The position numbers and the translations under genes were made by a program. Positions 1 to 5,736 of a stretch of 5,777 nucleotides of DNA are shown here, in pieces. Origin of the DNA: Ramlibacter sp. (lineage in GTDB: Bacteria > Pseudomonadota > Gammaproteobacteria > Burkholderiales > Burkholderiaceae); the NCBI GenBank assembly GCA_014376915.1, contig JACMQP010000130.1:1-5777 (forward strand), given 5' to 3'. Below the pieces are notes generated by a model that saw only the letters and a list, made by a program, of their open reading frames with translations, was not told the origin of the DNA and ran no database searches. Each line of letters begins with the position of its first letter. Positions within the stretch are counted from its first letter, which is position 1.

Positions 1-263
1 GCCAGCTCGGTCAGCGTGGTGGGACAGACGTCGGGGCATTGGGTGTAGCCGAAGAACACCACCACCACCTTGCCGCGGAAATCCTGCAGGCTGCGGATCT
101 TGCCGTCCTGGTCCGGCAGCCGGAAATCTTTTGCATAGTCGGCGCCGGTCAGGTCGATCGAGCTGAACTGCGGCCTGCTTTCGCTGCACGCGGCCAGCAG
201 GCCCGCGGTGCTTGCGACCAGCGCGCAGCCGGTCAGGGTTCGAAAGGCGGAGCGTCGCTGCAT
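1..263 (-). CDS. SCO1/SenC family copper chaperone lipoprotein (5' part, cut by window edge)
   Basis: SCO proteins are thioredoxin-fold proteins that deliver copper to, or reduce the thiols of, the CuA site of cytochrome oxidase subunit II on the periplasmic side. The visible 87 residues begin with a basic n-region (MQRRS) and a hydrophobic stretch that ends in a lipobox, LAAC, with the candidate lipidated cysteine at residue 26. The export form therefore looks like a lipoprotein. The start of the thioredoxin fold follows, with the family motif CPDVC (C76 and C80), the CxxxC copper and redox site, inside the context FFGYTQCPDVCPTTLTE. The distal histidine and the rest of the fold lie beyond the left edge. 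The ATG sits 2 bp after the ctaB stop with no clear Shine-Dalgarno sequence, so translational coupling to ctaB is likely. Family identity is very secure; which SCO paralogue it is remains open. Confidence 0.95.
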   Translation of the reverse strand, partial: MQRRSAFRTLTGCALVASTAGLLAACSESRPQFSSIDLTGADYAKDFRLPDQDGKIRSLQDFRGKVVVVFFGYTQCPDVCPTTLTEL

Positions 264-265
264 GG

Positions 266-1150
266 TCAGGCCGGGAGGTAATGGTCCACCAGCAGCGCCG
301 CGAACAGCGCGCTCAGGTGGATCAGGGAAAAACGGAAAGTCTTGCGTGCCAGCGCATCGGAATAGTTGCGCCAGAGCCGGAAGCCATACCAGCAGAAGCC
401 GAAGCTCAGCACCAGTGCCACCACCAGGTACAGCCACGAACTCATGCCGTAGGCGAAAGGCAGCAGGCAGGCCGCGAACAGCACCAGCGTGTACAGGAAC
501 ACCTGTAGCCGCGTGAACTCGTTGCCGTGCGTCACCGGCAACATCGGCAGGCCTGCCTTGCGGTAGTCCTCCACCCGGTACAGCGCCAGCGCCCAGAAGT
601 GCGGCGGCGTCCACAGGAAGATGATCAGGAACAGGATCAACGCCTCGGGGCTCACATCGCCGCGCATCGCGGCCCAGCCCAGCACCGGCGGCATCGCGCC
701 CGAAGCACCGCCGATCACGATGTTCTGCGGCGTCAGCGGCTTGAGGACCACAGTGTAGATGACGGCATAGCCGACGAACGTCGCGAACGTGAGCCACATG
801 GTCAGCGAATTCACCCACCGGTACAGGATCCACGAGCCGGCGCTGCACAGCACGGCGGCAAACACGAGGGCCTGCAGGTCGCTCAGTTCGCCCCTGGCCG
901 TCGGCCGCCAGGCGGTGCGCTTCATCTTGGCGTCGATGCCCTTTTCCACCAGGCAGTTGAATGCTGCGGCGGCGCCCGCCACCAGCCAGATGCCGGCACA
1001 GGCGATGAGCGCCAGCTGCACGTCGTCCCATGACGGCGCGCCCGGCACCGCCAGCACCATGCCGATCAGTGCGCAGAAGACGATCAGCTGCACGACCCGT
1101 GGCTTGGTCAGCGCGTAGAACTGGCGTCCCACCTGAACTGCGGTGCTCAT
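266..1150 (-). CDS. ctaB: Protoheme IX farnesyltransferase (heme O synthase)
   Basis: This integral membrane prenyltransferase of the UbiA superfamily transfers a farnesyl group from farnesyl diphosphate to heme b, giving heme O, the first step towards heme A. The product is 294 aa, a normal family length, with about nine hydrophobic segments. Motifs seen are the N-terminal TKPRV (residues 15-19); the first polar loop NCLVEKGID (65-73), matching the NxxxDxxxD-type prenyl-diphosphate/Mg site but with E69 at the middle acid; RPTARGE (82-88); [16 protein letters not shown] (140-155); and [17 protein letters not shown] (180-196) followed by GLPMLPV. All are typical of CyoE/CtaB. The ATG overlaps the ctaA stop in an ATGA junction of 4 bp, which fixes the start and implies coupled translation. 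The next gene, sco, starts 2 bp after its stop. The alternative symbol is cyoE. Identification is firm. Confidence 0.97.
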   Translation of the reverse strand: MSTAVQVGRQFYALTKPRVVQLIVFCALIGMVLAVPGAPSWDDVQLALIACAGIWLVAGAAAAFNCLVEKGIDAKMKRTAWRPTARGELSDLQALVFAAVLCSAGSWILYRWVNSLTMWLTFATFVGYAVIYTVVLKPLTPQNIVIGGASGAMPPVLGWAAMRGDVSPEALILFLIIFLWTPPHFWALALYRVEDYRKAGLPMLPVTHGNEFTRLQVFLYTLVLFAACLLPFAYGMSSWLYLVVALVLSFGFCWYGFRLWRNYSDALARKTFRFSLIHLSALFAALLVDHYLPA

Positions 1151-2298
1151 GCCGGGACCCTCGACGCTTGCAGCCGCGACGCAGCCCCATGCAAGGGCAC
1201 GGCCCGGACCTGGCACAGCGTCCACGTCAGCAGTACGGCCAGTGCCGCGGCGCCGCCGGTGTGGGCGACGGCAGCCGCGAGCGGCCAGTCCATCACCACA
1301 TTGGTCACGCCGGTGGCGAATTGCCAGGCCAGCAGGCCGGCCAGCCAGTTGCGCTGCGCGTGCAGCGCCGGAACCCGGTGCAGGCGCAACACGAGCAGGC
1401 CCAGAACCACAACCACCACGTACGCACCGAGGCGATGGGTGTAGTGGATGGCGGTGAGCGCCGCGAAGCCGATCTGATCGCCGGCGCCGGTCTGGCCCAG
1501 CCCGCGCCACAGCTCGAAGCCCTGGCGGAAATCCATGACCGGCCACCAGCTGCCCTGGCAGGTCGGAAAGGTGTTGCACGCCAGCACGGCGTAGTTGGTG
1601 CTGACCCAGCCGCCCAGGGCGACTTGCAGCGTCACCAGCGCGAACGCCAGCAGCAACAGCTTGCGCGTGCTGGCGCTCACCGCGACCGACGCGTGGCCGC
1701 TGGCACGCGCATGCGCTGCGGCCTGCGTGGTCAGCAGTGCGAGCAGCACCAAGCCGCCCAGCAGATGCAGCGTGACGATCGCGGGAAACAGCTTCATCGT
1801 GACGGTCAACGCGCCGAACGCACCCTGCAGGCAGACCCAGGCGAGCGTCAGCAACGGCAGCGCTGGATGCAACTGAGGGGCGCTGCGCCGGCGCAGCAGC
1901 CATGTCGAAACCGCCAGCGTGGTGATCAGCACCCCGACGCCGGTGGCGAGATAGCGGTGGATCATCTCGACCCAGGCCTTGCCGAAAGTCACGGGCCCCG
2001 TCGGCATTGCCGCCTGGGCTTCGCTGATCTGCGCGTGGGCAGCGGCGGGGCTCGCAGTGCCGTAGCAACCGGGCCAGTCCGGGCAGCCCAGGCCGGAATC
2101 CGTGAGGCGGGTGAAGGCGCCGAACAGCACGAGGTCGAACGTGAGGAACAAGGTCAGCACCGTGAGCGCCTGCAGCCGCCGCGCCGGCGACGCATTCTTG
2201 TTGCGCACCCAGACCCACGCCAGCGGGCCGAGCGCGACCACCACGCCCAGCAGCATCACGCGCAGCGCGGGACCCAGGTCATAGAGCGACGCGCCCAT
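1147..2298 (-). CDS. ctaA: Heme A synthase (COX15/CtaA family)
   Basis: CtaA oxidises the C8 methyl of heme O to a formyl group, making heme A for cytochrome oxidase; it acts in the cytoplasmic membrane. The 383-aa product shows the expected pseudo-symmetric two-half architecture with about eight hydrophobic segments. The first half has the signature [17 protein letters not shown] (residues 62-78), with extracytoplasmic cysteines C72 and C78, then E111 and H114 in [10 protein letters not shown] and H178 in TLHLLGG. The second half has the matching cysteine pair C241/C247 (CNTFPTC), H285/H288 in [10 protein letters not shown] and H346 in AVAHTGG. The conserved histidines are the heme ligands in the family, and the E..H pair of the first half is its proposed catalytic site. 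GGAAGG lies 8 bp before the ATG, and the start is 1 bp after the stop of the SCO-like gene. The 3' end overlaps ctaB by 4 bp. Confidence 0.97.
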   Translation of the reverse strand: MGASLYDLGPALRVMLLGVVVALGPLAWVWVRNKNASPARRLQALTVLTLFLTFDLVLFGAFTRLTDSGLGCPDWPGCYGTASPAAAHAQISEAQAAMPTGPVTFGKAWVEMIHRYLATGVGVLITTLAVSTWLLRRRSAPQLHPALPLLTLAWVCLQGAFGALTVTMKLFPAIVTLHLLGGLVLLALLTTQAAAHARASGHASVAVSASTRKLLLLAFALVTLQVALGGWVSTNYAVLACNTFPTCQGSWWPVMDFRQGFELWRGLGQTGAGDQIGFAALTAIHYTHRLGAYVVVVVLGLLVLRLHRVPALHAQRNWLAGLLAWQFATGVTNVVMDWPLAAAVAHTGGAAALAVLLTWTLCQVRAVPLHGAASRLQASRVPA

Positions 2299-2299
2299 C

Positions 2300-3022
2300 T
2301 CAGTTGCCTTCCCGGCCCGGCTTGTCCCAGCCGGCGGAGGCGCGCATCAGGCGGTCGAGGTCGCGCTTGGCCTGTGACGCCGAGCCGGGGTCGAGCGAGG
2401 CGGGAAAGCGCATCATCAGATTGCCCAGCGGGTCGACCAGGAACAGGTGGTCCTGCAGCTGGTGGCCTGGCGCCGGCTGCAGCCACGCGGCCAGCAAGTC
2501 GGCGCGCACCCGCAGCACCGTGGCCTGCGACAGCGCCGGAAGCAACGCCTCGCGCACCGGCGCCCCGTCGGGCACCAGCCAGACCCAGTCCAGCCGGTCC
2601 TTCTCCTTGCCCAGGGTCTCGCGTAATTGCCGCTGCAGATACAGGTGCTTCTCGCAGGCCGGGTCGCAGCTGCCCGAGGCCACGCTGATCAACAACCACT
2701 GGCCTTTGTAGGCATCCAGCAATGCGGGCTTCCCATCGAGCGCGGTGGTGGCGATCGCCGGAATCGGGCGCTGCGGCTCGACCAGTTCGCCGTAGCTGTG
2801 GCCGCCTTGGGGCCGCACCACGTAGTACATGAAATAGGACGCGATCACCGGCGCCGCGCAGACGGCCAGCACCGCGAGCAGCCGCCGACGGCCCCGCACC
2901 GTGCGGCGCTCGACGTCGTTCTCTGCCTGCGCCGGAGAGGGCAGCGAGTACACCGTCAGGCCCAGCGGCTGGTCAAGCAGCGGGTGGCCGGCGGCGGGGG
3001 GCGATGAGTTGGAACCAGACAT
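2300..3022 (-). CDS. Membrane-anchored SCO-like (thioredoxin-fold) protein of the oxidase cluster
   Basis: This 240-aa protein has a hydrophilic N-terminus of about 46 residues, a basic stretch RGRRR (43-47), one transmembrane segment (about 48-68) and a C-terminal domain that should face the periplasm. The domain resembles SCO/thioredoxin folds: a buried strand WLLISVASGSC, then CDPAC (C119 and C123, the CxxxC spacing of SCO proteins), a helix (EKHLYLQRQLRETLG), and later DHLFLVDPLGNLMMRFP, similar to the SCO strand-turn before the C-terminal helix. H187 or H192 might supply the histidine ligand, but neither has the spacing I expect from classical SCO1, so copper binding is uncertain. Proteins like this are common beside surf1 and ctaA in Burkholderiales and are usually annotated only as transmembrane or hypothetical. 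A role in copper or thiol handling during oxidase assembly is inferred. The start overlaps the surf1 3' end by 50 bp without a clear Shine-Dalgarno; a GTG at 2953 is an alternative. Confidence 0.85.
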   Translation of the reverse strand: MSGSNSSPPAAGHPLLDQPLGLTVYSLPSPAQAENDVERRTVRGRRRLLAVLAVCAAPVIASYFMYYVVRPQGGHSYGELVEPQRPIPAIATTALDGKPALLDAYKGQWLLISVASGSCDPACEKHLYLQRQLRETLGKEKDRLDWVWLVPDGAPVREALLPALSQATVLRVRADLLAAWLQPAPGHQLQDHLFLVDPLGNLMMRFPASLDPGSASQAKRDLDRLMRASAGWDKPGREGN

Positions 3023-3704
3023 AAAGGATTGCGATCAGGGCGCCCAGTGCGAACCACTGGAACGCGTAGCCGTAGTGTTTCTCGACTCCGCTGCCGGGCT
3101 GCGCCCAATCGCGCTGCAGGCCGTCCGAAGCCGGCCCCGCCTGCTGCACCGACAGACCGGTCAACAGCGGCAGTCCGGTGCGGTCGCGGAATTCTCCCAA
3201 GTCGAGATTTTGCCGGATCGGGCCGGACTCCGGCCCGGCGAAGGCGTATAGCTTGGGCGGCGGCGGGGCAATCAGGCCCTGCACCTCCACCACGCCGGCC
3301 GGCGTCCCGATCGCCGGCAACCGGGTGCGGTCCATGAAATTGCGCGGGACCCAACCGCGCTGCACCACGACAACGACGTCCGTGTCCTCGATCCGCAGCG
3401 GCGTCAACACGTCGAAGCCGGGCTTGCCCTGCATCTGCCGGTTGTCGAGGAACACAGTATGTTGGGCCAGCCACCGGCCCTTCAGCCGCAGTGGACGCCA
3501 CACCTCGCTGGCGCCAGTGCCGATCGCGGCCAGCGCGCGACCATCGAGAGCGGACAGGCTCCTGTGCTGCACCAGGGCCGCATACGCCGCGTTTTTCTGG
3601 GCGGCGCGCGACAGCTGCCAGCCGCCCAGCGCCAGGCCCGCCGACACGCCCAGTGCGGCAGCCAGGGTGATCTGCCAGAAGCGGCCCGGGCGGTTGCGCG
3701 TCAA
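2973..3704 (-). CDS. SURF1 family cytochrome oxidase biogenesis protein (probable TTG start)
   Basis: SURF1/Shy1 proteins are two-helix membrane proteins that assist insertion of heme a into oxidase subunit I. From a TTG start the product is 243 aa, close to the family norm. An N-terminal membrane segment lies at about residues 11-30. Family blocks follow: GRWL...VFLDNRQMQGKPGF (76-97), TPLRI (101-105), VQRGWVPRN (114-122) and the PPPPK loop (147-151). The second membrane segment (about 213-234) is preceded by EKHYGYAFQWFAL, which includes H210, the position implicated in heme a binding in bacterial SURF1. No in-frame ATG lies near the N-terminus. The only upstream in-frame ATG would run antisense through the whole DUF2909 gene. 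The TTG at 3704 has GGGGA 8 bp upstream and gives a normal basic MTRNRPGRFW-type beginning. It diverges from the DUF2909 gene by 15 bp and overlaps the SCO-like gene by 50 bp. Confidence 0.93.
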   Translation of the reverse strand: MTRNRPGRFWQITLAAALGVSAGLALGGWQLSRAAQKNAAYAALVQHRSLSALDGRALAAIGTGASEVWRPLRLKGRWLAQHTVFLDNRQMQGKPGFDVLTPLRIEDTDVVVVVQRGWVPRNFMDRTRLPAIGTPAGVVEVQGLIAPPPPKLYAFAGPESGPIRQNLDLGEFRDRTGLPLLTGLSVQQAGPASDGLQRDWAQPGSGVEKHYGYAFQWFALGALIAILYVWFQLIAPRRRPPAA

Positions 3705-3722
3705 AGGATAATTCCCCGCATG
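3702..3722. promoter_or_regulatory. Back-to-back translation starts and Shine-Dalgarno sites of surf1 and the DUF2909 gene
   Basis: Only 15 bp (3705-3719) separate the surf1 TTG on the minus strand from the DUF2909 ATG on the plus strand. The minus strand reads GGGGA at 3717-3713, 8 bp before the TTG. The plus strand reads AAAGGA at 3703-3708, 11 bp before the ATG, a slightly long spacer; this site overlaps the surf1 start codon itself. Both ribosome-binding sites therefore share the same few bases on opposite strands, and any promoter for either gene must lie inside the coding region of the other. These signals decide the surf1 start choice. Confidence 0.65.
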
Positions 3723-3941
3723 AAGTACCTCGTCTTGCTCGCTTTCGTGGCCATCATCGGCAGTCTCGCTTCGGCGCTGTTCTTCATGATGAAGGACGGG
3801 CGCGACGGCAAGCCCAAGTCCAGCAACATGGTGCGCGCGCTGGCCGTGCGCGTCGGCCTGTCGATCCTGCTGTTCGTCTGCATCCTGCTGGCCTGGAAGT
3901 TCGGATACATCCAGCCGACCGGCATCCCGCTCAGCAACTAA
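3720..3941 (+). CDS. DUF2909 twin-transmembrane protein
   Basis: This small inner-membrane protein of 73 aa is the only plus-strand gene in the window. It has two hydrophobic helices, residues about 2-23 (YLVLLAFVAIIGSLASALFF) and about 42-64 (AVRVGLSILLFVCILLAW). They are joined by a short, charged, glycine- and lysine-rich loop, MMKDGRDGKPKSSN. This matches the DUF2909/twin-transmembrane family found next to cytochrome oxidase assembly genes in beta- and gammaproteobacteria. No biochemical function is established to my knowledge; a role in oxidase assembly or stability is inferred only from position between coxIII and surf1. The ATG is supported by AAAGGA upstream and by the first helix starting directly after it. 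A strong hairpin terminator follows 15 bp after the stop. It is divergent from surf1 and convergent with coxIII. Confidence 0.9.
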   Translation: MKYLVLLAFVAIIGSLASALFFMMKDGRDGKPKSSNMVRALAVRVGLSILLFVCILLAWKFGYIQPTGIPLSN

Positions 3942-3956
3942 ACCCGATCCAAAGGA

Positions 3957-3984
3957 CAAGGCGCCCCTCAGGGCGCCTTGTTTT
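3957..3984 (+). terminator. Rho-independent terminator after the DUF2909 gene
   Basis: A perfect 10-bp inverted repeat (CAAGGCGCCC, loop CTCA, GGGCGCCTTG) is followed immediately by TTTT and a pyrimidine-rich stretch on the plus strand. It begins 15 bp after the DUF2909 stop codon. On the minus strand the same hairpin lies 15 bp after the coxIII stop, but it is followed by TCCTTTGG and not a clean T-run, so it should be much weaker in that direction. Confidence 0.9.
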
Positions 3985-3999
3985 CTCCCCGTTGACTGG

Positions 4000-4881
4000 C
4001 TACAGCCAGTAAACCAGCGTGTAAAGGCCGAGCCACACCACGTCCACGAAGTGCCAGTACCAGGCCGCGCCCTCGAAGCCGAAATGGTTGTCCGGCGTGA
4101 AGTGGCCCTTCTGCAGCCGCAGCGTGATGAAAAACAGCATCAGCATGCCGACGAGCACGTGGAAGCCGTGGAAGCCGGTCAGCATGAAGAAGGTCGAGCC
4201 GTAGGCGCCGGAGCGCAGCGTGAGGTTCAACTCGGTGTAGGCATGGAAGTACTCATACGCCTGCACGCCCACGAACGTCGCGCCGAGCAGCACCGTGATC
4301 CACATGAAGGCCAGCGTCCGACCGCGGTGATTTTCGCGCAGCGCATGGTGGGCGACGGTCAGCGTGACGCCGGAGGACAGCAGCAACGCGGTGTTGATGG
4401 TCGGCAGCCAGAACGGCGTCATGGTCTGGAACGGCTCGATGATGCCCGCCGGCGACGCCGTGGTGCCCGGCGCGACCGACGGCCATACGGCCTTGAAGTC
4501 AGGCCACAGCAGCGCGTTGTCGAGGCCGCCCAGCGCCGGCACCGAGTGCCCGCGCATCCACCACAAGGCGGTGAAGAAGGCGCCGAAGAACATCACCTCG
4601 GAGAAGATGAACCAGCTCATGCTCCAGCGGTAGGAGAGGTCGATCCTGTGGCTGTACATGCCGCTTTCGCTCTCTCCGATGGCCTGGCGGAACCACTGGA
4701 ACAGCACCACGAACAGCCACAGCAGCCCGAACACCGTCACGTACATGCCCCAGTCCGCGCGGTTGATCCACTGGGCCGCCCCGAAGACGACGCATAACAG
4801 CCCGAAAGCCGCCATCGCCGGATGGCGCGACGGCTGGGGCACGAAGTAATAAGGCTGTACGCCTGTTGTGCTGGTACTCAT
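4000..4881 (-). CDS. ctaE: Cytochrome c oxidase subunit III
   Basis: Subunit III of the aa3-type heme-copper oxidase is an integral membrane protein that stabilises the catalytic core and supports sustained proton uptake; it carries no metal centre. The 293-aa product is full length, with seven hydrophobic segments at roughly residues 22-40, 47-64, 88-108, 158-180, 190-212, 230-255 and 272-292. Family hallmarks are YYFVPQPSRHP near the N-terminus, SYRWSMSWFIFSEVMFF (83-99) with the conserved membrane glutamate E95, HHALRENHRGR (178-188), QAYEYFHAY (207-215), STFFMLTGFHGFHV (229-242) and the C-terminal AAWYWHFVDVVWLGLY followed by VYWL. AGGAG lies 5 bp before the ATG, so the start is secure. 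Upstream is a 51-bp gap to the DUF2970 gene; downstream it is convergent with the DUF2909 gene across 58 bp. Also called coxC or coxIII. Confidence 0.98.
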   Translation of the reverse strand: MSTSTTGVQPYYFVPQPSRHPAMAAFGLLCVVFGAAQWINRADWGMYVTVFGLLWLFVVLFQWFRQAIGESESGMYSHRIDLSYRWSMSWFIFSEVMFFGAFFTALWWMRGHSVPALGGLDNALLWPDFKAVWPSVAPGTTASPAGIIEPFQTMTPFWLPTINTALLLSSGVTLTVAHHALRENHRGRTLAFMWITVLLGATFVGVQAYEYFHAYTELNLTLRSGAYGSTFFMLTGFHGFHVLVGMLMLFFITLRLQKGHFTPDNHFGFEGAAWYWHFVDVVWLGLYTLVYWL

Positions 4882-4907
4882 TTCAACTCCTGATTCCCGA
4901 AATCTTC

Positions 4908-4931
4908 CGTTGTCTCGTTGTCTCGTTGTCT
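4908..4931. repeat. Three tandem copies of an 8-bp unit
   Basis: The unit CGTTGTCT (AGACAACG on the coding, minus strand) occurs three times in exact tandem. It lies wholly inside the 51-bp gap between the DUF2970 stop and the coxIII start, 26 bp upstream of the coxIII ATG. Such a short array can change copy number by slippage and would alter the length of the leader before coxIII. No function can be read from the sequence. Confidence 0.85.
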
Positions 4932-4932
4932 T

Positions 4933-5115
4933 TCAGCGCACGATCCAGTGCACCAGGCCGACCATCCCCAGCACCATCAGCACCACGGCGGCGATGGCCA
5001 CCACGACGATGTGCAGCGGGTTCAGCTTGGACAGGTCGTTCTGATACTCGCTGTTCTTGCGGATCCCCAGGAACGACCAGGCCACAGCCTTGACCGTGTG
5101 CAGCAGCGAGCTCAC
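4933..5115 (-). CDS. DUF2970 small membrane protein (GTG start)
   Basis: This 60-aa protein resembles the DUF2970 family, small single-helix proteins found between ctaG and coxIII in many betaproteobacteria. The N-terminal part is amphipathic and carries the family-like stretch VKAVAWSFLGIRKNSEY (8-24), then DLSKLNP (27-33), and one C-terminal membrane helix at about residues 35-58 (HIVVVAIAAVVLMVLGMVGL) ending HWIVR. No function is established that I know of; an accessory role in oxidase assembly is inferred from position. The start is a GTG whose codon overlaps the ctaG stop (GTGA, 4-bp overlap). AGGAG lies 8 bp upstream, inside the ctaG 3' end. Longer in-frame readings would run out of frame through ctaG and are implausible. 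The gene is easily missed because it is short and lacks an ATG. Confidence 0.88.
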   Translation of the reverse strand: MSSLLHTVKAVAWSFLGIRKNSEYQNDLSKLNPLHIVVVAIAAVVLMVLGMVGLVHWIVR

Positions 5116-5726
5116 GTGCGCGGCTCCTGCTGCGGGTGCGGCTTCGCCTGGGCCACCGGAGCCGGAGGCGTCTTGCCGCCGACCTCGAAAAACGTGTAGG
5201 ACAGCGTTATCGTGGTCACATCCTTGGACAGCCGCGGATCGATGATGAAGGCCACCGGCCACTGCTTCTTCTCGCCCGGCTCGAGCGTGTACTGCTGGAA
5301 GCAGAAGCACTCGAGCTTGTTGAAGTGCGCGGCCGCCTGGCTGGGCGCATAGCTCGGGATCGCCTGCGCCGCCATCCGGCGGTCCTGCACGTTCTGGAAT
5401 TCGTACATCACCGTCGCCAGCTGGCCCGGATGGACCTTGATGCTGGCCTGGGCCGGCTTGAAGTGCCACGGGCCGCGCGCGTTGGCGTCGAATTCGACGG
5501 TGATGGTGCGCGTGAGGTCGATCTGCGAATTGGCCGGCAGCTCCACACCCCGGCCGGCCCTGCCGCCGCCGGGAACCTGGCGCTCGGACAGCGACAGGAT
5601 GTTGATGCCCGTCATTTCGCAGATGTGCCTGTAGATGGGAATCAGTGCATAACCGAAGGCGAACATGCCGACCGTCACAACGGCCAGCTTGCCCACCATC
5701 TTCAAATTTTCCACGCGGATCGACAT
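5112..5726 (-). CDS. ctaG: Cytochrome c oxidase assembly protein CtaG/Cox11
   Basis: CtaG/Cox11 is a copper chaperone, anchored by one membrane helix with its domain in the periplasm, that supplies copper for the CuB centre of subunit I. The 204-aa product has the anchor at about residues 11-31, then YRHICEMTGIN (32-42) with C36, the conserved cysteine just after the helix. An immunoglobulin-like beta domain follows, and it carries the copper-binding CFCF motif (C140 and C142) in KLECFCFQQYTLEPGE, then FIIDPRL and ITLSYTFFEV. The last 20 residues (185-204) form a proline- and glutamine-rich tail (TPPAPVAQAKPHPQQEPRT) after the usual end of the domain. The ATG lies 10 bp after the stop of the small assembly gene, with only a weak GAG upstream. 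Its stop overlaps the GTG start of the DUF2970 gene. Identification is firm. Confidence 0.97.
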   Translation of the reverse strand: MSIRVENLKMVGKLAVVTVGMFAFGYALIPIYRHICEMTGINILSLSERQVPGGGRAGRGVELPANSQIDLTRTITVEFDANARGPWHFKPAQASIKVHPGQLATVMYEFQNVQDRRMAAQAIPSYAPSQAAAHFNKLECFCFQQYTLEPGEKKQWPVAFIIDPRLSKDVTTITLSYTFFEVGGKTPPAPVAQAKPHPQQEPRT

Positions 5727-5736
5727 AGGACTCGAC

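Noticed and set aside
266..2218. A 650-codon minus-strand frame that looks like a large fusion protein
   Set aside because: Only its last 294 codons (ctaB) are real. The first part is an out-of-frame reading of ctaA that happens to have no stop before the ctaB ATG.
1030..2688. Long plus-strand open frame of 552 codons opposite ctaA and the SCO-like gene
   Set aside because: Its translation is Arg/Gln/Ala/Pro-rich low-complexity sequence typical of the antisense frame of high-GC genes, and the minus strand holds clearly recognisable proteins throughout.
3694..3712. Possible promoter for DUF2909: TTGCGC (3694-3699) and GATAAT (3707-3712)
   Set aside because: The two boxes are only 7 bp apart, not about 17, and the GATAAT overlaps the ribosome-binding region. 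Nothing acceptable lies at the right distance upstream.
3705..3959. Upstream extension of surf1 to an ATG at 3959
   Set aside because: The added residues are charged, Gln/Asp/His-rich antisense of the DUF2909 gene and do not resemble a SURF1 N-terminus.
3995..4010. Palindrome ACTGGC-TACA-GCCAGT over the coxIII stop codon as a second terminator
   Set aside because: The stem is only 6 bp with no T-run on either strand, and it encodes the conserved YWL ending of subunit III, so it is likely a by-product of coding.
4051..4797. 248-codon plus-strand frame opposite coxIII
   Set aside because: It is a Gln/Arg/His/Glu-rich shadow of coxIII with no recognisable domain, no membrane segments and no supported start.
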